From: Tubiluchus corallicola
Taxonomy: Eukaryota > Priapulida > Priapulimorpha > Priapulimorphida > Tubiluchidae
DNA length: 55,790 nucleotides
Assembly (NCBI GenBank): GCA_030141605.1
Contig: JAQGDQ010000086.1
Coordinates: 1 to 55,790, forward strand
Direction: 5' to 3'
Shown here: piece after piece, positions 13,114-24,033 of the stretch
How positions within the stretch are numbered: position 1 is the stretch's first letter
Layout of the letters: each line of letters begins with the position of its first letter
Notes under the pieces: generated by a model
Database searches by the model: none
What the model saw: the letters and a program-made list of their open reading frames with translations, nothing else
Told to the model about the DNA's origin: nothing
Program-made: the position numbers and the translations under genes

Positions 13114-14551
13114 TGTAGTCTACGGCTACAGAGTTTTCTTTGCTATTAAAGAAAATGTTCTTCAATGCATAGGTTAATCCTATAAACCTATAATGCTGCC
13201 TAGACAATATATATAGCTAAGACGACACAGAGACGCAATTAATGTCCTACGCAAAAGTCCGATATATATCCCCATATTTGTTAAGGCATATTTAAGTTAC
13301 GGAACAGTTAAGGAATAACTGTTTATTCAACGAAATAGGAAAAAAGTTATGTGAGTAAACTTGAAAACCTTTTTATAAACACGGGAACGCAGTGAAATGT
13401 AGATTGAAATGTCAGCGAATTCGTGTTGAGTTTTTCTTTGCATAGACGGGTGATGGTGCTTCACCACTGAAAATTGCAATGTCTCTTGGTGAAGGTCCCT
13501 TTACATTTGAAGGTTATTTTTGAAATACTGTGATAATATACTTAAAATAAGTTAATAATAATAAAAGAAATGCGTGGAAAACAAGAAAAGGCACAAATTT
13601 ACTATTTTTTCACAAATTTACTGCTATTAGTAATGTTATAATATCATTACTGTAATAAGAAAAATATTACTCGCGAAAGGATATAGGGCGGAAGTACATT
13701 CAATGTTTTCAATTTCTCGGCTCATTTAAAATTGCGTGATCGAGACCAAGACTGACTTATCGAGATCACCCCAAGATTGAGACCGGTAAGTAGGCCTAAG
13801 TGATAAACCCTCAGACACATTTGCAGAAATTGGTCTAAAATTAGCACAAAAACCCTGCTAATATAATCCATAACAGCAATACAGAGATGTTTAATAAGAA
13901 TATTTCTTAATATTTTCTGTAATATTTAGATTAAGTTAATCACTTAAATAGTCAGTTTTATTCGTACATTACAAGAGATTCAGTGATACAAGTGATGTGA
14001 TGAGAATAAAATTGTTAAATTGTAAAAGTTCTTTGGTGACACGTAGTATTATCTTAAAAAGCACAAACATCGATGAGCTTATCTGACATCCGAAATTTTT
14101 TTCGGAATTGAGCCCTTGCATTAAACTCTCATTCAGGCTTCAACTTTGCTGCTGGTTTACGGGATTGTTTGTACAGGCACGTGATTTTTATATACTTGTG
14201 CGTAATGTACGGATGTTAACGTAGTGATCCCAAACATCACTTAGTCGGTTTTTATCCATTATACTAATTGAGTATAAAGGAGTAAAAAATTAGATATCTG
14301 AAAATTAGGAAATTATGCACTGACATACGAAACAATGTGAGTAACGTATAACGAAACAATGTGAGTATATCGTAGAGACGTTCGACCATGGGCAACAGCG
14401 TTACAGTCTGGACAAGAACTTATCTACAGCATGCAAAACTGCAAAAATTGACTTGTGCTTTAGTTTTCACAACATTATTTCAACGTCTATACCGCATATA
14501 TTAACTGTCAAGTATGAAGCATATGACTCTGCAGTCCACTACACAAGTGTG
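13114..14551. other. AT-rich spacer, no gene seen
   Basis: Only short random frames and no splice-flanked exon. A short direct repeat, ACGAAACAATGTGAGTA, occurs near 14327-14366. Confidence 0.45.
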
Positions 14552-15119
14552 CAGGGCTGGATTAAAGGTTTTCCCGGGCCTATCGGCCCCGAGCAAAGGG
14601 CCTCGAGTCCCAAAAGTAAAATAGACTGTAAAAGAGACCTACATCTTCGTGTATCCCGGGTTCTCTTCTTTCCAACGAGTTATAAGTTTCTTTCCACGAC
14701 CCCAACCAACTGCCAGTAAAACGTTTTTCTACATAGGCGGGTAAATAATCTCCAAAACTAGTCATGTTTTACTCATACGAAGAACACCTTATAGAAAAAA
14801 CGTCCTAGCGGCATCCTAGGGAAAATATAGCTCTTTGAAAAGAGGAGAAACGGGGCTACAAAACAATGTAGGTTTCTTTTACAAATGTCACTACCAGGAT
14901 GAAAGATTACAAATTAAATTGGGAAATATTTTTTGGACGTGCGTGTATATATATTCAACGTGTTAAACTGATGAATTTAATATACCTGTCTTTAGAAAGG
15001 GAGTTTTCATAAATTTATTACTACCTTTACTAAATAACATCATCTCGCCTTAATTTGTCATGAAGACTCCGAGGACCTATCAGAACATCGTTATTTGCCT
15101 AATAGTTAATCCACCCCTG
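14552..15119. mobile_element. Non-autonomous hAT-like DNA element (568 bp)
   Basis: The left end reads CAGGGCTGGATTAAAGGTT (14552-14570). The right end, reverse-complemented, reads CAGGGGTGGATTAACTATT (15119-15101). These match each other at 15 of 19 bases and resemble the CAGGGCCGGATTAA-type termini of many hAT elements. A GGGCCT..GGCCCC..GGGCCTCGAG subterminal block is also typical. No transposase frame is present. The 8-bp flanks do not match, so the target duplication is lost or the borders are off. An inner segment (14794-14910) is related to a GC-rich repeat at 51083-51225. Confidence 0.6.
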
Positions 15120-15514
15120 TACATATTTCTAATATTACCAAGTTTCAAAGTTACATTTGAAAGTTGTCTTTGAAATCTATGCTTTTATTTCAGACGTTTA
15201 TCATTATTCAGTTATTCAATATGATAATGGCAACATTTTTACAGATCAAAGTAATGGTGTGTAAAATTTTTAACTATCACTTTGCGAGTGTAGTTAACAA
15301 TGTTGGAAATGACATGCCACGAAATTTAAATGACCATCCAAGCTTAACTGGGACTATCTCACCCGGCGAAAGTTCAATTTAGACTAATATATGCAGATCT
15401 TTAAACGAATACCTCTCCATAACGCCATTGTTGAAGATGATGTAACCTGCTGTTATCACACTCCAACAAATATTATTATTCTGTGAATGTTCTGTGAATA
15501 AGCATTTCCGTTTT
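15120..15514. other. Spacer between the hAT-like element and LINE fragment
   Basis: No coding sequence identified. A frame at 15164-15382 has no family features and starts with TTG. Confidence 0.4.
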
Positions 15515-16010
15515 TGTTGAAGGAAGCCCGAGTAACGCCAGTTCATAAAAAGAGTGACAAACTTTTCAAAGAAAATTATATACCTGTCCATCACCTCTAA
15601 GCTCTTTAAACGTGAAATCTCAAACCAGCTGCGTAACTACTTTAAAGGCATATTGCTCCTTAATCTAAGTGCTTACAGAAAAGGATTAAGGTCTGAGTGT
15701 GTCTTACTAATTTTAATTGAGAAATTGAATGAAGCTATAGAGACCGAAGAAAGCATTGTGGAACAATATTAATAGATCTTTCTGAGGTATTAGAGTGCTT
15801 GCCGCACGAAATCATTAGGCTATAAAAAAATTAGAAACATATTGTTTGAACTTTTAGTAAGCCAGCAGTAGCCTTAATACAAAGCTACTCATCAGACCGT
15901 CCACAATGTGTCAAAATTGGTTCAAATCAGAGTGAATTCAAGTAGTTAGTTAAGGGCGTGCTACAGGGCTCCCTACTGTGTCCTACAATTTTAATACCTT
16001 TATATTTAAA
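15515..16010 (+). pseudogene. LINE reverse transcriptase fragment (degraded)
   Basis: Across shifting forward frames the order of RT motifs can be followed: EARVTPVHKKSD and ENYIPVH (block 0, normally NYRPVS), SKLFKREISNQLRNYF, LSAYRKGLRSECVLL, a DLSE..LPHEII remnant of the DLSKAFD..PH active-site block, PQCVKIG and VKGVLQGSLLCPTIL (block normally KGVPQGSVLGPLLF). The catalytic FADD region is missing: the copy is cut off at about 16010 where an opposite-strand LINE end begins. Stops and frameshifts make it non-functional. It belongs to the CR1/Jockey-like group of animal LINEs. Confidence 0.75.
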
Positions 16011-16400
16011 TCAACTTAATTTCATTTATTGCGTTAACAAATAAAGTTCACAAACGAATTACAATTATTATACAATACACATTCACAAAATATTAATGAC
16101 AATAAAACAATTACAACTTTATAATTTGATGTATAATATACCCAGTTGATACACATAACAATTAAATGTTAGAATAACATAACAAACATAACAATAATCA
16201 GACGTTTAAACAATATAATGCTCTTTTGCTCCATTTGCCCTGATTTTAAAACAATCCCTCGCAAAGTTACAAATTAAATCTAGCTCTTCCGGATCATCAT
16301 TTCCTAAGATAAATTTAAATTTTTCATCATTGTTCATATCTGGGAAATTCGGAAATAGTCTCGAAATTTGGTCAAATAAATGATATCTTTCATGTGATCC
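16011..16400 (-). pseudogene. LINE C-terminal end and 3' UTR, minus strand
   Basis: The minus strand at about 16370-16220 encodes LFPNFPDMNNDEKFKFILG followed by a segment ending DCFKIRAN, then a stop. Ending on F-P-x-F..KF..ILG..C..R is a recurring C-terminus of one animal LINE group. The following 200 bases are AT-rich 3' UTR, ending in AATAAATGAAATTAAG exactly where the plus-strand RT fragment breaks off. The two fragments therefore abut tail to tail, suggesting one inserted into or joined the other. Confidence 0.6.
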
Positions 16401-16957
16401 CTAAGTTTAGTCGTGGCAATAATACCAATAATAATACTTTGAGTTATGCAGATAAAGACTTTTGTGTATGGAAATGAACGCTCGAGCAGATGCTGATACT
16501 TTGGTCACTTGAAGCAAACGGAATGAAGATAAATGAGCAAACCCGGATAAACTCCAAAGTATAACATTTGTTTCCAGACTTGTGGATAGGAAGTTACTCT
16601 TTTACAGTCAAAATTGTAACAGTGCAACGTGCTACCGAAGGTAAAGTATTCGATATAATTATAGACGACCAGTTAAAATTCAAAAGTCAAATGTAAAAAA
16701 ATTAGTACAAAGGTAATTTGAAGCAATTAAATGCTTTGAACGCATTAGAAAAATTTGTCCTATGAATGCTGAAAATTAATCTATAAAACTTTTATTACAT
16801 CTGCGTTTAATTTCTGTCCATTAGTATGGCATTTTCGATGTGTCTAGTGAATAAAAAATTGATAAATTGAATTATCGCGCATTGCCTTACGTGCGTCGTG
16901 ATTTCAAAGAGTCGTAATGAAGGCATTCTTATTAAAGATTAAAGAATTTCCCTTTCC
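16401..16957. other. Spacer, no gene seen
   Basis: Nothing recognisable; probably eroded transposon sequence, given the LINE fragments on both sides. Confidence 0.35.
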
Positions 16958-17275
16958 TTGCATAGAACTAAACTCACTGCCATTAGCGTATACATAATCA
17001 TAGCTAACCTCAGTTCTTCCTACCTCAATTATTTTGTTTTTCTTAAGAAAGGGGCACAGTATAATTTCGGAAATTATTCAATGAAACTCAAAAAGTCTGA
17101 TTTTAATTTTGTGCGTTATAAACGTAGTTTCGAATATCACGGTGTCCGTATATGCAATGAACTGCCCATTGTCCAATGGTGCGAAGAAAGCCGAAATTTC
17201 AAAAAATTCCGCAGATTGCTCTCTGTCTGGAACTCAACAAATATAAATGTGCTGTGTGCAAATCTTTGTGGTAAT
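16958..17275 (+). pseudogene. LINE C-terminal fragment
   Basis: Residues in the second half of this open frame read KRSFEYHGVRICNELPIVQW, then NFKKFRRLL. This is the S-F..G..hWNxLP..FK..L signature at the C-terminus of CR1/Jockey-like LINEs, with the usual W replaced by C. No 5' part is present. The frame starts at an internal TTG codon (16958), so it is not an independent gene. Confidence 0.6.
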
Positions 17276-17278
17276 TAA

Positions 17279-18310
17279 TAGTGTACATATGTTTCCCAGA
17301 TTCCTAACAATCCGCTGTACCCTTTATTCCATCGTCATTGTACCTGTTAAACATGTTGCTGTTCCACATCATCATCATCTGCTCTTTCTGTGTCGTTCAC
17401 TAATTTACTATGTAGGCTCATCATATTTCTTGTAAACTGAGCTTGAGTTTAAATTGACCACCAATATACCATCATCAAGTGTAACAAAGTACAGTTGTAA
17501 CTCAAGAGCGCATTAATTAATTATTAGGCTTAAGTAATACATAACGTGACGTGACTTTCCTATTGCAATATTTGCTAATACGGTTTCGTAGTTTTGCTAG
17601 GCTGAATGAAAGTGTCCAATGCTATAATACAAATAACCTTTAAATCGTTGTTGTTTTGTTTTTTGCAAAACTGTGCTATTTATGTATATGCTTCACGTTT
17701 TTACCTATTTATCCTACAGAGTGTTTATTCTTTTTTATTTAAAAATCCTTCGTTTACTTAGTTAACTAAAAAAATTAGGCACTACTGTCAAGCCTTTCTA
17801 AATCGACTGGTCTTTTATTTTGTCTACAAGTAACAAACTATAGGATGCAGCTTGACAGTTCTCCATAAAGATTGCCTGACCATTATGGGCAACTTTGCGG
17901 ATAGAGTGTTCTCTGTAGACAATCACGTGCCATGAAGCAGGAATTTGCTGCAGGATCGAACTTTACTTCAACAAACATATTAGTAAAAAGTATTCAAAGT
18001 GTGTAAAATAATTATTTATTCTCGTCTGTTTACAAAACGATGCATTAACTTTACAAAACAATGCTCAACTATTTTTAAAGAATAAATGTATATAATACTG
18101 CATGGAACTGATCAATTTGACACAGTAAAATGAAACTAAAAAACAAAACATTAACGGAAACAATCATACTTTTGAACTTCAGAAGCGTATATTTACAAAC
18201 TACAAGCTTCCATTTTGATTCATTACAGTAAGAAACACGAAGCACTTTTAAAGTAGCTCAGGAAACTTGTACAACTTGGACTAGCTTGTCGTTACTTGAT
18301 AACACAACTA
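17279..18310. other. Spacer downstream of vWA copy 1, no gene seen
   Basis: No coding stretch or repeat was recognised. A short (CAT)n patch lies near 17368-17380. Confidence 0.45.
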
Positions 18311-18359
18311 TTTTCACGCTATTTGTTTTATAATTTATATAAAAAGCACCAAAAAAATT

Positions 18360-18365
18360 TTTATT
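18360..18365 (-). terminator. Poly(A) signal AATAAA of vWA copy 1
   Basis: TTTATT on the plus strand is AATAAA for the minus-strand gene, about 90 bases past its stop. The aligned site in copy 2 (about 24650) reads with ATAAAT/AATAAT instead. Confidence 0.5.
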
Positions 18366-18452
18366 TAGATTCACAAATGAATAAATAGGCCTATAGTACC
18401 AATGCTACATTGCAACAAAGTTTTAAATGCACGCTAGTGACGCAATACAGGA

Positions 18453-19454
18453 TTAAGGCGATGACTGCTGGAAGTTGTTATACAGTGCTTTTTGTGCATA
18501 ACTGGCAACTCCCAGAGCACGATCATAACTAGACGTTTTGAAAACCTGTGCTCGTGGAGCTTTACCCGCACCTGCTGAATACTGTCCGGAAATACAATTC
18601 AATTCTCTGTCATTGATGTTTGGACCTATACCCCAGGAGAAGACGTTGACATCCGGGTATTCGACTTTAATGTCAGCTGCCAGAGTGCAGGGATCTCCTC
18701 CGTGATTCGACGCGCCGTCGGTGAAAATGAATATGATCTTCTGTGCATCTTCTCTAGCAAAATCATTCAATAAATCCAGAGCTTTCTGCAACGCTGGTCG
18801 TGTGGCAGTGCTCTCTGAATCATACGGAAATTCTGAGAACGCTTTCAGCACTTTTTTGATATTGCTAGATGCTGCGTCTTTGAGGTGATTAAAGTTCACA
18901 TGGACCTTTGTTGAAAAGGAAATTCCTGCCATTCGCGTGGATTTAGGACCTACACCATTCTCTGCGTCGACGAATTTTGCCATTGTCTGGGCAAGTTCGA
19001 TTCCTTTGCTATAATCACTTTGTCCGATACTTCCACTTGCATCAATCACCCAAACAATTTCGACTTCTTTTGGTTCTGGACACTTACCAAGTGGCTTCTT
19101 GTCAGTTGGCAGTGCGGATCCGCTGGTATCACCGCCATCTTTGTCTTCTGTGGTCGAGTCTTCGTCAATGGGGCAGCGGAAGAGCTTCAGAAACGTTTCC
19201 TCCAAGAATTCCGTGACAGACACGACATCATCACTGTCTGGTGTAGTAGGTAGTGGCGGCCATGTTGGATGTGGGGGATAAAACGGTGGAAAAGGACGTG
19301 GAATTGGATGGAGTCCTCTACCAACTGGCATTTGCTGTTGGTATGGAACCTTCTGCTGCTGTTGCAGAAAAGAACCAAGCTGTCCACTTGGAACTGGTCC
19401 TGTGTGAACTCCAACTAGAAGTGCGGCCGTTACGCACATAATAACCGAATACAT
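18453..19454 (-). CDS. Secreted von Willebrand factor A domain protein, copy 1
   Basis: A 333-codon intronless frame. I start at ATG 19454: the frame opens two codons earlier only through GTG, and copy 2 starts at the equivalent ATG (MYSV versus MYLI). Residues 1-18 form a signal peptide. A Q-rich then P-rich linker (about 24-72) follows, then a short FLEETFLKLFRCPIDE block. The vWA domain spans about 130-318. The metal-ion (MIDAS) site is complete: DASGS at 138-142, Thr near 216-218 in STATRP, and Asp246 in FTDGAS. Proteins of this type usually bind ligands in extracellular matrix or secreted coats; the partner is unknown. A same-strand paralogue lies 5.3 kb away with about 93% identical vWA residues by eye. 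The acidic linker here is about 25 residues shorter than in copy 2. Confidence 0.9.
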   Translation of the reverse strand: MYSVIMCVTAALLVGVHTGPVPSGQLGSFLQQQQKVPYQQQMPVGRGLHPIPRPFPPFYPPHPTWPPLPTTPDSDDVVSVTEFLEETFLKLFRCPIDEDSTTEDKDGGDTSGSALPTDKKPLGKCPEPKEVEIVWVIDASGSIGQSDYSKGIELAQTMAKFVDAENGVGPKSTRMAGISFSTKVHVNFNHLKDAASSNIKKVLKAFSEFPYDSESTATRPALQKALDLLNDFAREDAQKIIFIFTDGASNHGGDPCTLAADIKVEYPDVNVFSWGIGPNINDRELNCISGQYSAGAGKAPRAQVFKTSSYDRALGVASYAQKALYNNFQQSSP

Positions 19455-19590
19455 TTTCACGATTTCTTAATATTTAACAAGAATATAAACAAGATATAGT
19501 CAGTTCACTAAAAGCCACTGAGATTAACTTCTGCGTTGCAACTTCCTGCACTGTTACTCTGCAAAAGGTGTTATTCGCTGGATGCTAACA

Positions 19591-19600
19591 CGTATATAAG
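19591..19600 (-). promoter_or_regulatory. TATA-like box of vWA copy 1
   Basis: The minus strand reads CTTATATACG about 140 bases before the ATG. The aligned upstream DNA of copy 2 lacks it. Confidence 0.4.
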
Positions 19601-19839
19601 TACCCAGCTCGTGCTGGTAGCGTACAATTCTGAGAAAGGAAGTTGTGCGTATCAGCTATAGTGTGGAAGCGTGAACGGTTGTAAAATCCGGTCTACTAAT
19701 TGAATTTTGACGAAATGTTTATGGGTTTTTAATGTAACGTGTCTGCACGACTCTTTCAAAATCAGCGAACCGCAAGGTGCCCGTGCCGAGCTCCAAGAAC
19801 TGGAACAGTTCAAAATAGAAACATCACGTATGTTAACAT

Positions 19840-19847
19840 TGACGTCA
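19840..19847. promoter_or_regulatory. CRE-like palindrome TGACGTCA upstream of vWA copy 1
   Basis: A perfect cAMP-response-element consensus about 390 bases upstream of the start codon, inside the duplicated DNA. Copy 2 has TGATGTCA at the aligned place, a broken palindrome. Confidence 0.4.
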
Positions 19848-19884
19848 TAGTAAACAAAATTTACGAAAAATAACATTGAGTTTT

Positions 19885-21312
19885 ACGAAATACACAATGT
19901 GAGAAAAAAACCGAGTAATTACGAAAAAGGCGAGACATAAACAGATTTCAGTTAAAGGCAAGAAAGGGGTACCTGAAGTAGATTTCAGAAAAATCGCCTA
20001 AGAAAATTCTATCACTTTAAAATCAACTTTGTGAGTATATCGCAGTCGCGTTGAAAAGATTTTTTGTTTGTTTTCATTTTGAATCTCCTGGAATACTGTT
20101 GCGACCGCGCCATTACATGACGTCATATGCGTACAAGGTAAGCTAGGGAAAGAAAAGGAAATGTAAACTGTGTCCCAAATTTTTTTCCATGCAAAGTTAT
20201 ATTACTTAGAATTTCCCTTACGTACTTGAAAGACTTCTGTAACTAGAAAGGAAAATTATTAATTATTTAAAGTATTTTCATCTCCATGGTGCACTACTTG
20301 ATCAGTAACCAGAAAACGTATTTTTAATCTTATTGACAAGATACAATAATTAAAAATTTTGCGTAGTCAGTGACGTGTGCGCTACGAACGCTCTAGTTAT
20401 TTTTTCAAACGTTACTCAGTGTTATCTAAGCTTGTTTCAAATGACTTATCACCAAAATGGCTGCGTGTAACGGTCATCGCGGGAGTTTAAATTTATACAG
20501 TGTTTCTGCTAGTACAAGCTTTGTATGCAAAAAAGCAGTACGTCAGTGACACAAAATTTCAAGACGAGTTTTTTAAGATTGGTGTAAATGGAAGGTTTTC
20601 TTATGCTGTTAGACCATCCTTAATATTGCCAACAGAAATCTGGTTAAGACCCGTGGCATCACCTACCGGCAAAAACAAGTAGTTAGAGACATTGGTTTGC
20701 AGTTTTTTTTATTAAGGCATGATAATTTCAACTATATTTTTAATCATATAGGTCGTTCATTAGATCAAATTTACTCATGTAGTGACGCACTTGAGACGCC
20801 TGTGCACTTGTTATTTGAATGTCAACTAGTTGATGCGGACAGAGAATGTTATATCCGCTACGGTTAAAAACAGACGAGACTTTGTTAGTGCTTTGAAAAA
20901 TAATTCTGATTTGCATCATGTGTACATGAAACGAAGTGAAATTCTATTAATAGCGTTATAATCCTGTAAAGGACGATTTTATCCTCTGCACAACATTACC
21001 AGAAAATCAAGATTAAACAAATTAATTCGTGAATGAAAATTCGGTAGAACTTTAAATTCATTTTTGCAGTGTACGTGTATGTCTATGAATATGTAGGTAA
21101 ATCGTCGGATTTAAAATGTAAGCTAAATTAGTGAGCTTTTGAAGTAGTGAGATTGTTAAATAATTTGATAGTGAAACACACGCGACTTTGCTAATTTGTT
21201 TTATGAACTAACTTAGCATAATTAGTTTTTGCGTTATGTAATAAAACGAATGCGTTGTGCATAGTATAACTGCAAGTAGAGATTTAATAAAGAGTTTTAA
21301 TAATAATAATAT
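19885..21312 (+). mobile_element. 5'-truncated LINE insertion inside duplication copy 1
   Basis: This stretch interrupts the duplicated segment and has no counterpart in copy 2. At 20712-20870 (+) the frame encodes RHDNFNYIFNHIGRSLDQIY, then CS..ETPVHLLFEC, the cysteine-histidine knuckle found near the C-terminus of many LINE polyproteins. The sequence ends in AATAAAGAGTTT and a (TAA)n tail at 21299-21312, and the flanking homology resumes immediately afterwards. The left border is approximate. A perfect CRE palindrome (20117-20126) followed by a CAAG|GTAAGC donor-like site (20137/20138) also lies inside it. There is no intact ORF. Confidence 0.6.
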
Positions 21313-21711
21313 TCCGCATTAGAATGATGGTTTTTATTTTCTTTTTTGCACTTAATGTACAGATGAAAATTGCTACAACCACATAAAATATCAAAAATGT
21401 GGAATTTACAGCTAAATTTTCTGCCCAAGACAAATAGGAAAAGCATTATTATAAAACTAAATGATAGCAATGTTTGAATATTCTCTACTTCTAACACCAA
21501 TTGCTTCAAGAATTATTATAGAAATGATAATTATCGCCAAATTTGAGCTATTCGGTAAATACAGCTAGCTGCTTTGTTGCTAAATGGTAAAAAATTATAA
21601 CTAGCGTTTACTATAAAATATAATCGCAACCACCTTAAAATTCAATGCCTCGGGTTTTGCAAAGCCCAGTCACGTCAGAAATACAGCAAAAAGCCAAATA
21701 CTTCTTTGGAA

Positions 21712-21895
21712 TTCAACGAAATGTAAGATCGTAATTATTTTTTTCGCTCCTACATACATGAGTGTGTAGTTCAAAAATAATCCTTTCAGTTCAGTTTATA
21801 ACTCGTACAGGATAATACATATCTGGACCTACGAGAGTTGATTATTTATATTCATACATTGTAACAGACTTACACACGGCAGCAGAGACTCTGAT
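21712..21895 (+). repeat. Dispersed 184-bp repeat, copy A
   Basis: Matches 30966-31149 in direct orientation over its full length with roughly 8% differences. Both copies start TTCAA(C/T)GAAATGTAAGAT and end GGCAGCAGAGACTCTGAT. Copy A runs straight into a (TAC)n array. No ORF, tRNA-like boxes or poly(A) tail are seen, so the class is open (non-autonomous DNA element or SINE-like). Confidence 0.85.
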
Positions 21896-21950
21896 TACTA
21901 CTACTACTACTACTACTACTACTATAACTACCACTACCACTACCACACCA

Positions 21951-21992
<42 letters not shown>

Positions 21993-22000
21993 GTAGTAGT
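21893..22000. repeat. (TAC)n trinucleotide microsatellite
   Basis: About 35 triplets of TAC/CTA with a CCA-rich interruption in the middle, ending in an inverted TAGTAGTAG. It directly follows the dispersed repeat, suggesting a microsatellite seeded at an element end. Confidence 0.9.
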
Positions 22001-22904
22001 TCACACAATTTACCATCTATTTCTCCGTATCATTCAGCTATTCCTTCAATTGTCCACGAGGGATTCCACTATGCTTTCATGAACCTTGTAAATGCGCATA
22101 ACTTCCAATACTTTCATTTTTGTCCAGCAGTGGGCGGTACGTGTTTTACATAAAATACCGCAGCAAAATGTTTGCAGCGCCATTGTGGCCATCTATACGT
22201 GGGCGCTGATCTAATAGATACTAGCCCGCAAAACCAATCATTAACGCTACAGCTATCGTATTGCTGAAAATTCTGAAGATAGAAATAAGATTCACGCAAA
22301 TTACATGTTAATCGGATTTTTATTATAATATGGAGAGAAGTTATTAGCAGTAGAAATAGGGATTATTTTTGTGAGACGCATTGCACGAGAAGCTTGTAAT
22401 CAGAAACTCAGCAGTGTTGAATGAATGAGTAAATATGGCACTGAAGCAGCTATCTTTATGAAAGGAAATAAAAAACAAATAAGAAAATGAATAAACAAAA
22501 TAAAGTAGACTTGGTTGTACGGATTTATAATGCATTTTTGATTATTTGTTCTATTCTTTCATAATTATTTCTATGTTTATCCTGATTATGTCATGTGTGT
22601 GTGAGGGTGTGCATATGTGTCTTTTAGTTCCATCCCAGCTTTTAACCACTATTAGTTCAAAAGTTCTTAGGAGCTTGTGTTTTTCATTTGTACAGGCATT
22701 CCAACTGTAAATAAAGATTTATCCATCTATCTAAAACGTATCCACCAAACAACGTAAAATTACTTTTTCATAGCCTCTAGTTTTTGCGAGAAGCGTACAT
22801 TGTTAAAATTGTTTATCAGTTTTATTATAGCCATTGTTCTTATTAACAACAGTTGTCTCGACCTTTAACAAAGCTACAATCTTGGCAAGATCAAGACCGG
22901 TACA
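22001..22904. other. Spacer, no gene seen
   Basis: No coding stretch. GTAAATAAAGATTTATCCATCTATCT (22708-22733) looks like another retrotransposon 3' tail on the plus strand. A short inverted pair CAGCGCC/GGCGCTG flanks 22174-22208. Confidence 0.4.
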
Positions 22905-23700
22905 AGTAATTCACAATTCATTTTATTGTGTGAATACAAAATGTAAATTTACAATACGTAGAAAAGCACACATCATAAAAATAATTAATTAGCATTTCGC
23001 TACAAAGTTATATAGTAACTACAAAGCTCTTGCTGATAGTTACATGAATTAAAGTTGACAATGTCTCCATCATCCAGTATCTATCACCTAGGCTTTTACT
23101 ATGTATTATACTAGTTTTTCTCATTGCAGACTTAATGTATATTGTCTTAGTAATGCATGATACTAAACCACAGTTAATAAGTTACAGCTCACAATACACA
23201 GTTCAATATTACTGTCTAAACTGAAAAAAGCATGAATCAGTCTAACAGCGCCATCTGTTATTAAATAATGTACTAAATTTAACATTATATTTTACTGAAG
23301 AAACAGATTTTTACTTATAATCACAGGCATTGCATAACTAACCTACTGTGACTAGAATGACATCAAATTATTTTACAAATTATGATAGTATCTGTCATAT
23401 CTTTCTTTAAAATCATTTATACTGGGGGCAAACACTATATACACAGGTAAGCTATTCCACAGGCAAACAGTTCTATTAGCAAAAAAGGAACTTTCTTAGA
23501 ATATAATGTGTTCTATCTGTTTCAAAAGTAAAACAGTCCTCTTAAGTCAGGGTAAGCTCTTAATTTGAACATTGTTTCATAATTAAAATTGTTTTATAAC
23601 CTTGAAAAATTTGAAGACCTCAATATAGTCTCATTGCAAAGACTGGTCACATCAACAAGGTAGCAAAAGCCTTAAAATTTAATGTCACAATAGCCCTGTA
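22905..23700 (-). pseudogene. LINE 3' end, minus strand
   Basis: On the minus strand at about 23500-23400 the frame reads FFANRTVCLWNSLP followed by APSINDFKERYDRY and a stop. This closely matches the R..LWNSLP..V..APS...FK.RLD ending of Rex1/CR1-like LINEs. About 100 bases upstream an IEVFKFFK stretch recalls the (R)RGDLIE.FK block of the same group, now frameshifted. The 3' UTR runs to about 22905, ending near an AATAAAATGAATTG tail. 5'-truncated and inactive. Confidence 0.7.
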
Positions 23701-23960
23701 GACTAACAAATACATGGTGCACTGAAACTCACATTCATTTCGAGAATATTCCGAGCTTGACATTTTCTTAATTTGTTTTGCTACCATGTTGTTGTAATTT
23801 GTGCCATTTCTATTGTGATTTTAATTTACTCTGTATTTGACAAACAATTTCGTTCTTTTCCACTTGTTACTTTCTGTGTTTATTACCGATTCTTGGGACA
23901 TAATAAAATAAAAAAATCTGTTAAGTGATCGTTTAACTGTGCCCTTCATTGTTTTTTCAG

Positions 23961-24033
23961 GTGAAGTCCACAATGGTGTTGTTCAAAGCATTACGTCTTT
24001 TCTTTGTTGTGGGATATTTTGTTAACTGTACTT
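23961..24033 (+). CDS. Candidate first coding exon with a signal peptide
   Basis: A textbook acceptor (GTTTTTTCAG, 23951-23960) is followed by 12 non-coding bases and an ATG at 23973 with A at -3 and G at +4. The 20 codons to the end encode MVLFKALRLFFVVGYFVNCT, a typical signal peptide with basic n-region and hydrophobic core. A strong donor GTATGT begins at 24034, leaving the reading frame in phase 1; without splicing the frame stops after two more codons. No matching downstream exon could be proved. The first base pairs badly with the 30632 exon (it would create TGA), so those two probably do not join directly. The gene product is unknown. Confidence 0.35.

Larger units (their letters stand above)
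18311..21530. repeat. Segmental duplication, copy 1 (with a LINE insertion)
   Basis: Direct copy of 24602-26571. Similarity starts near ATTTGTTTTATAATTTAT (18321), covers the vWA gene and its upstream DNA, and is followed to about 19880. It breaks there and resumes at ATTCCGCAT (21311), continuing to TTCAAGAATTATTATAGAAATG (about 21505-21526). The 1.4 kb between is extra DNA of LINE type. The flanks are visibly more diverged than the vWA coding block. Confidence 0.85.

Noticed and set aside
14544-15127. 8-bp target site duplication for the hAT-like element
   Set aside because: Flanking 8-mers CAAGTGTG and TACATATT do not match, so no duplication is claimed.
19455-19460. Two-codon N-terminal extension of vWA copy 1
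   Set aside because: The upstream codon is GTG, not ATG; the paralogue starts at the ATG aligned with 19454.
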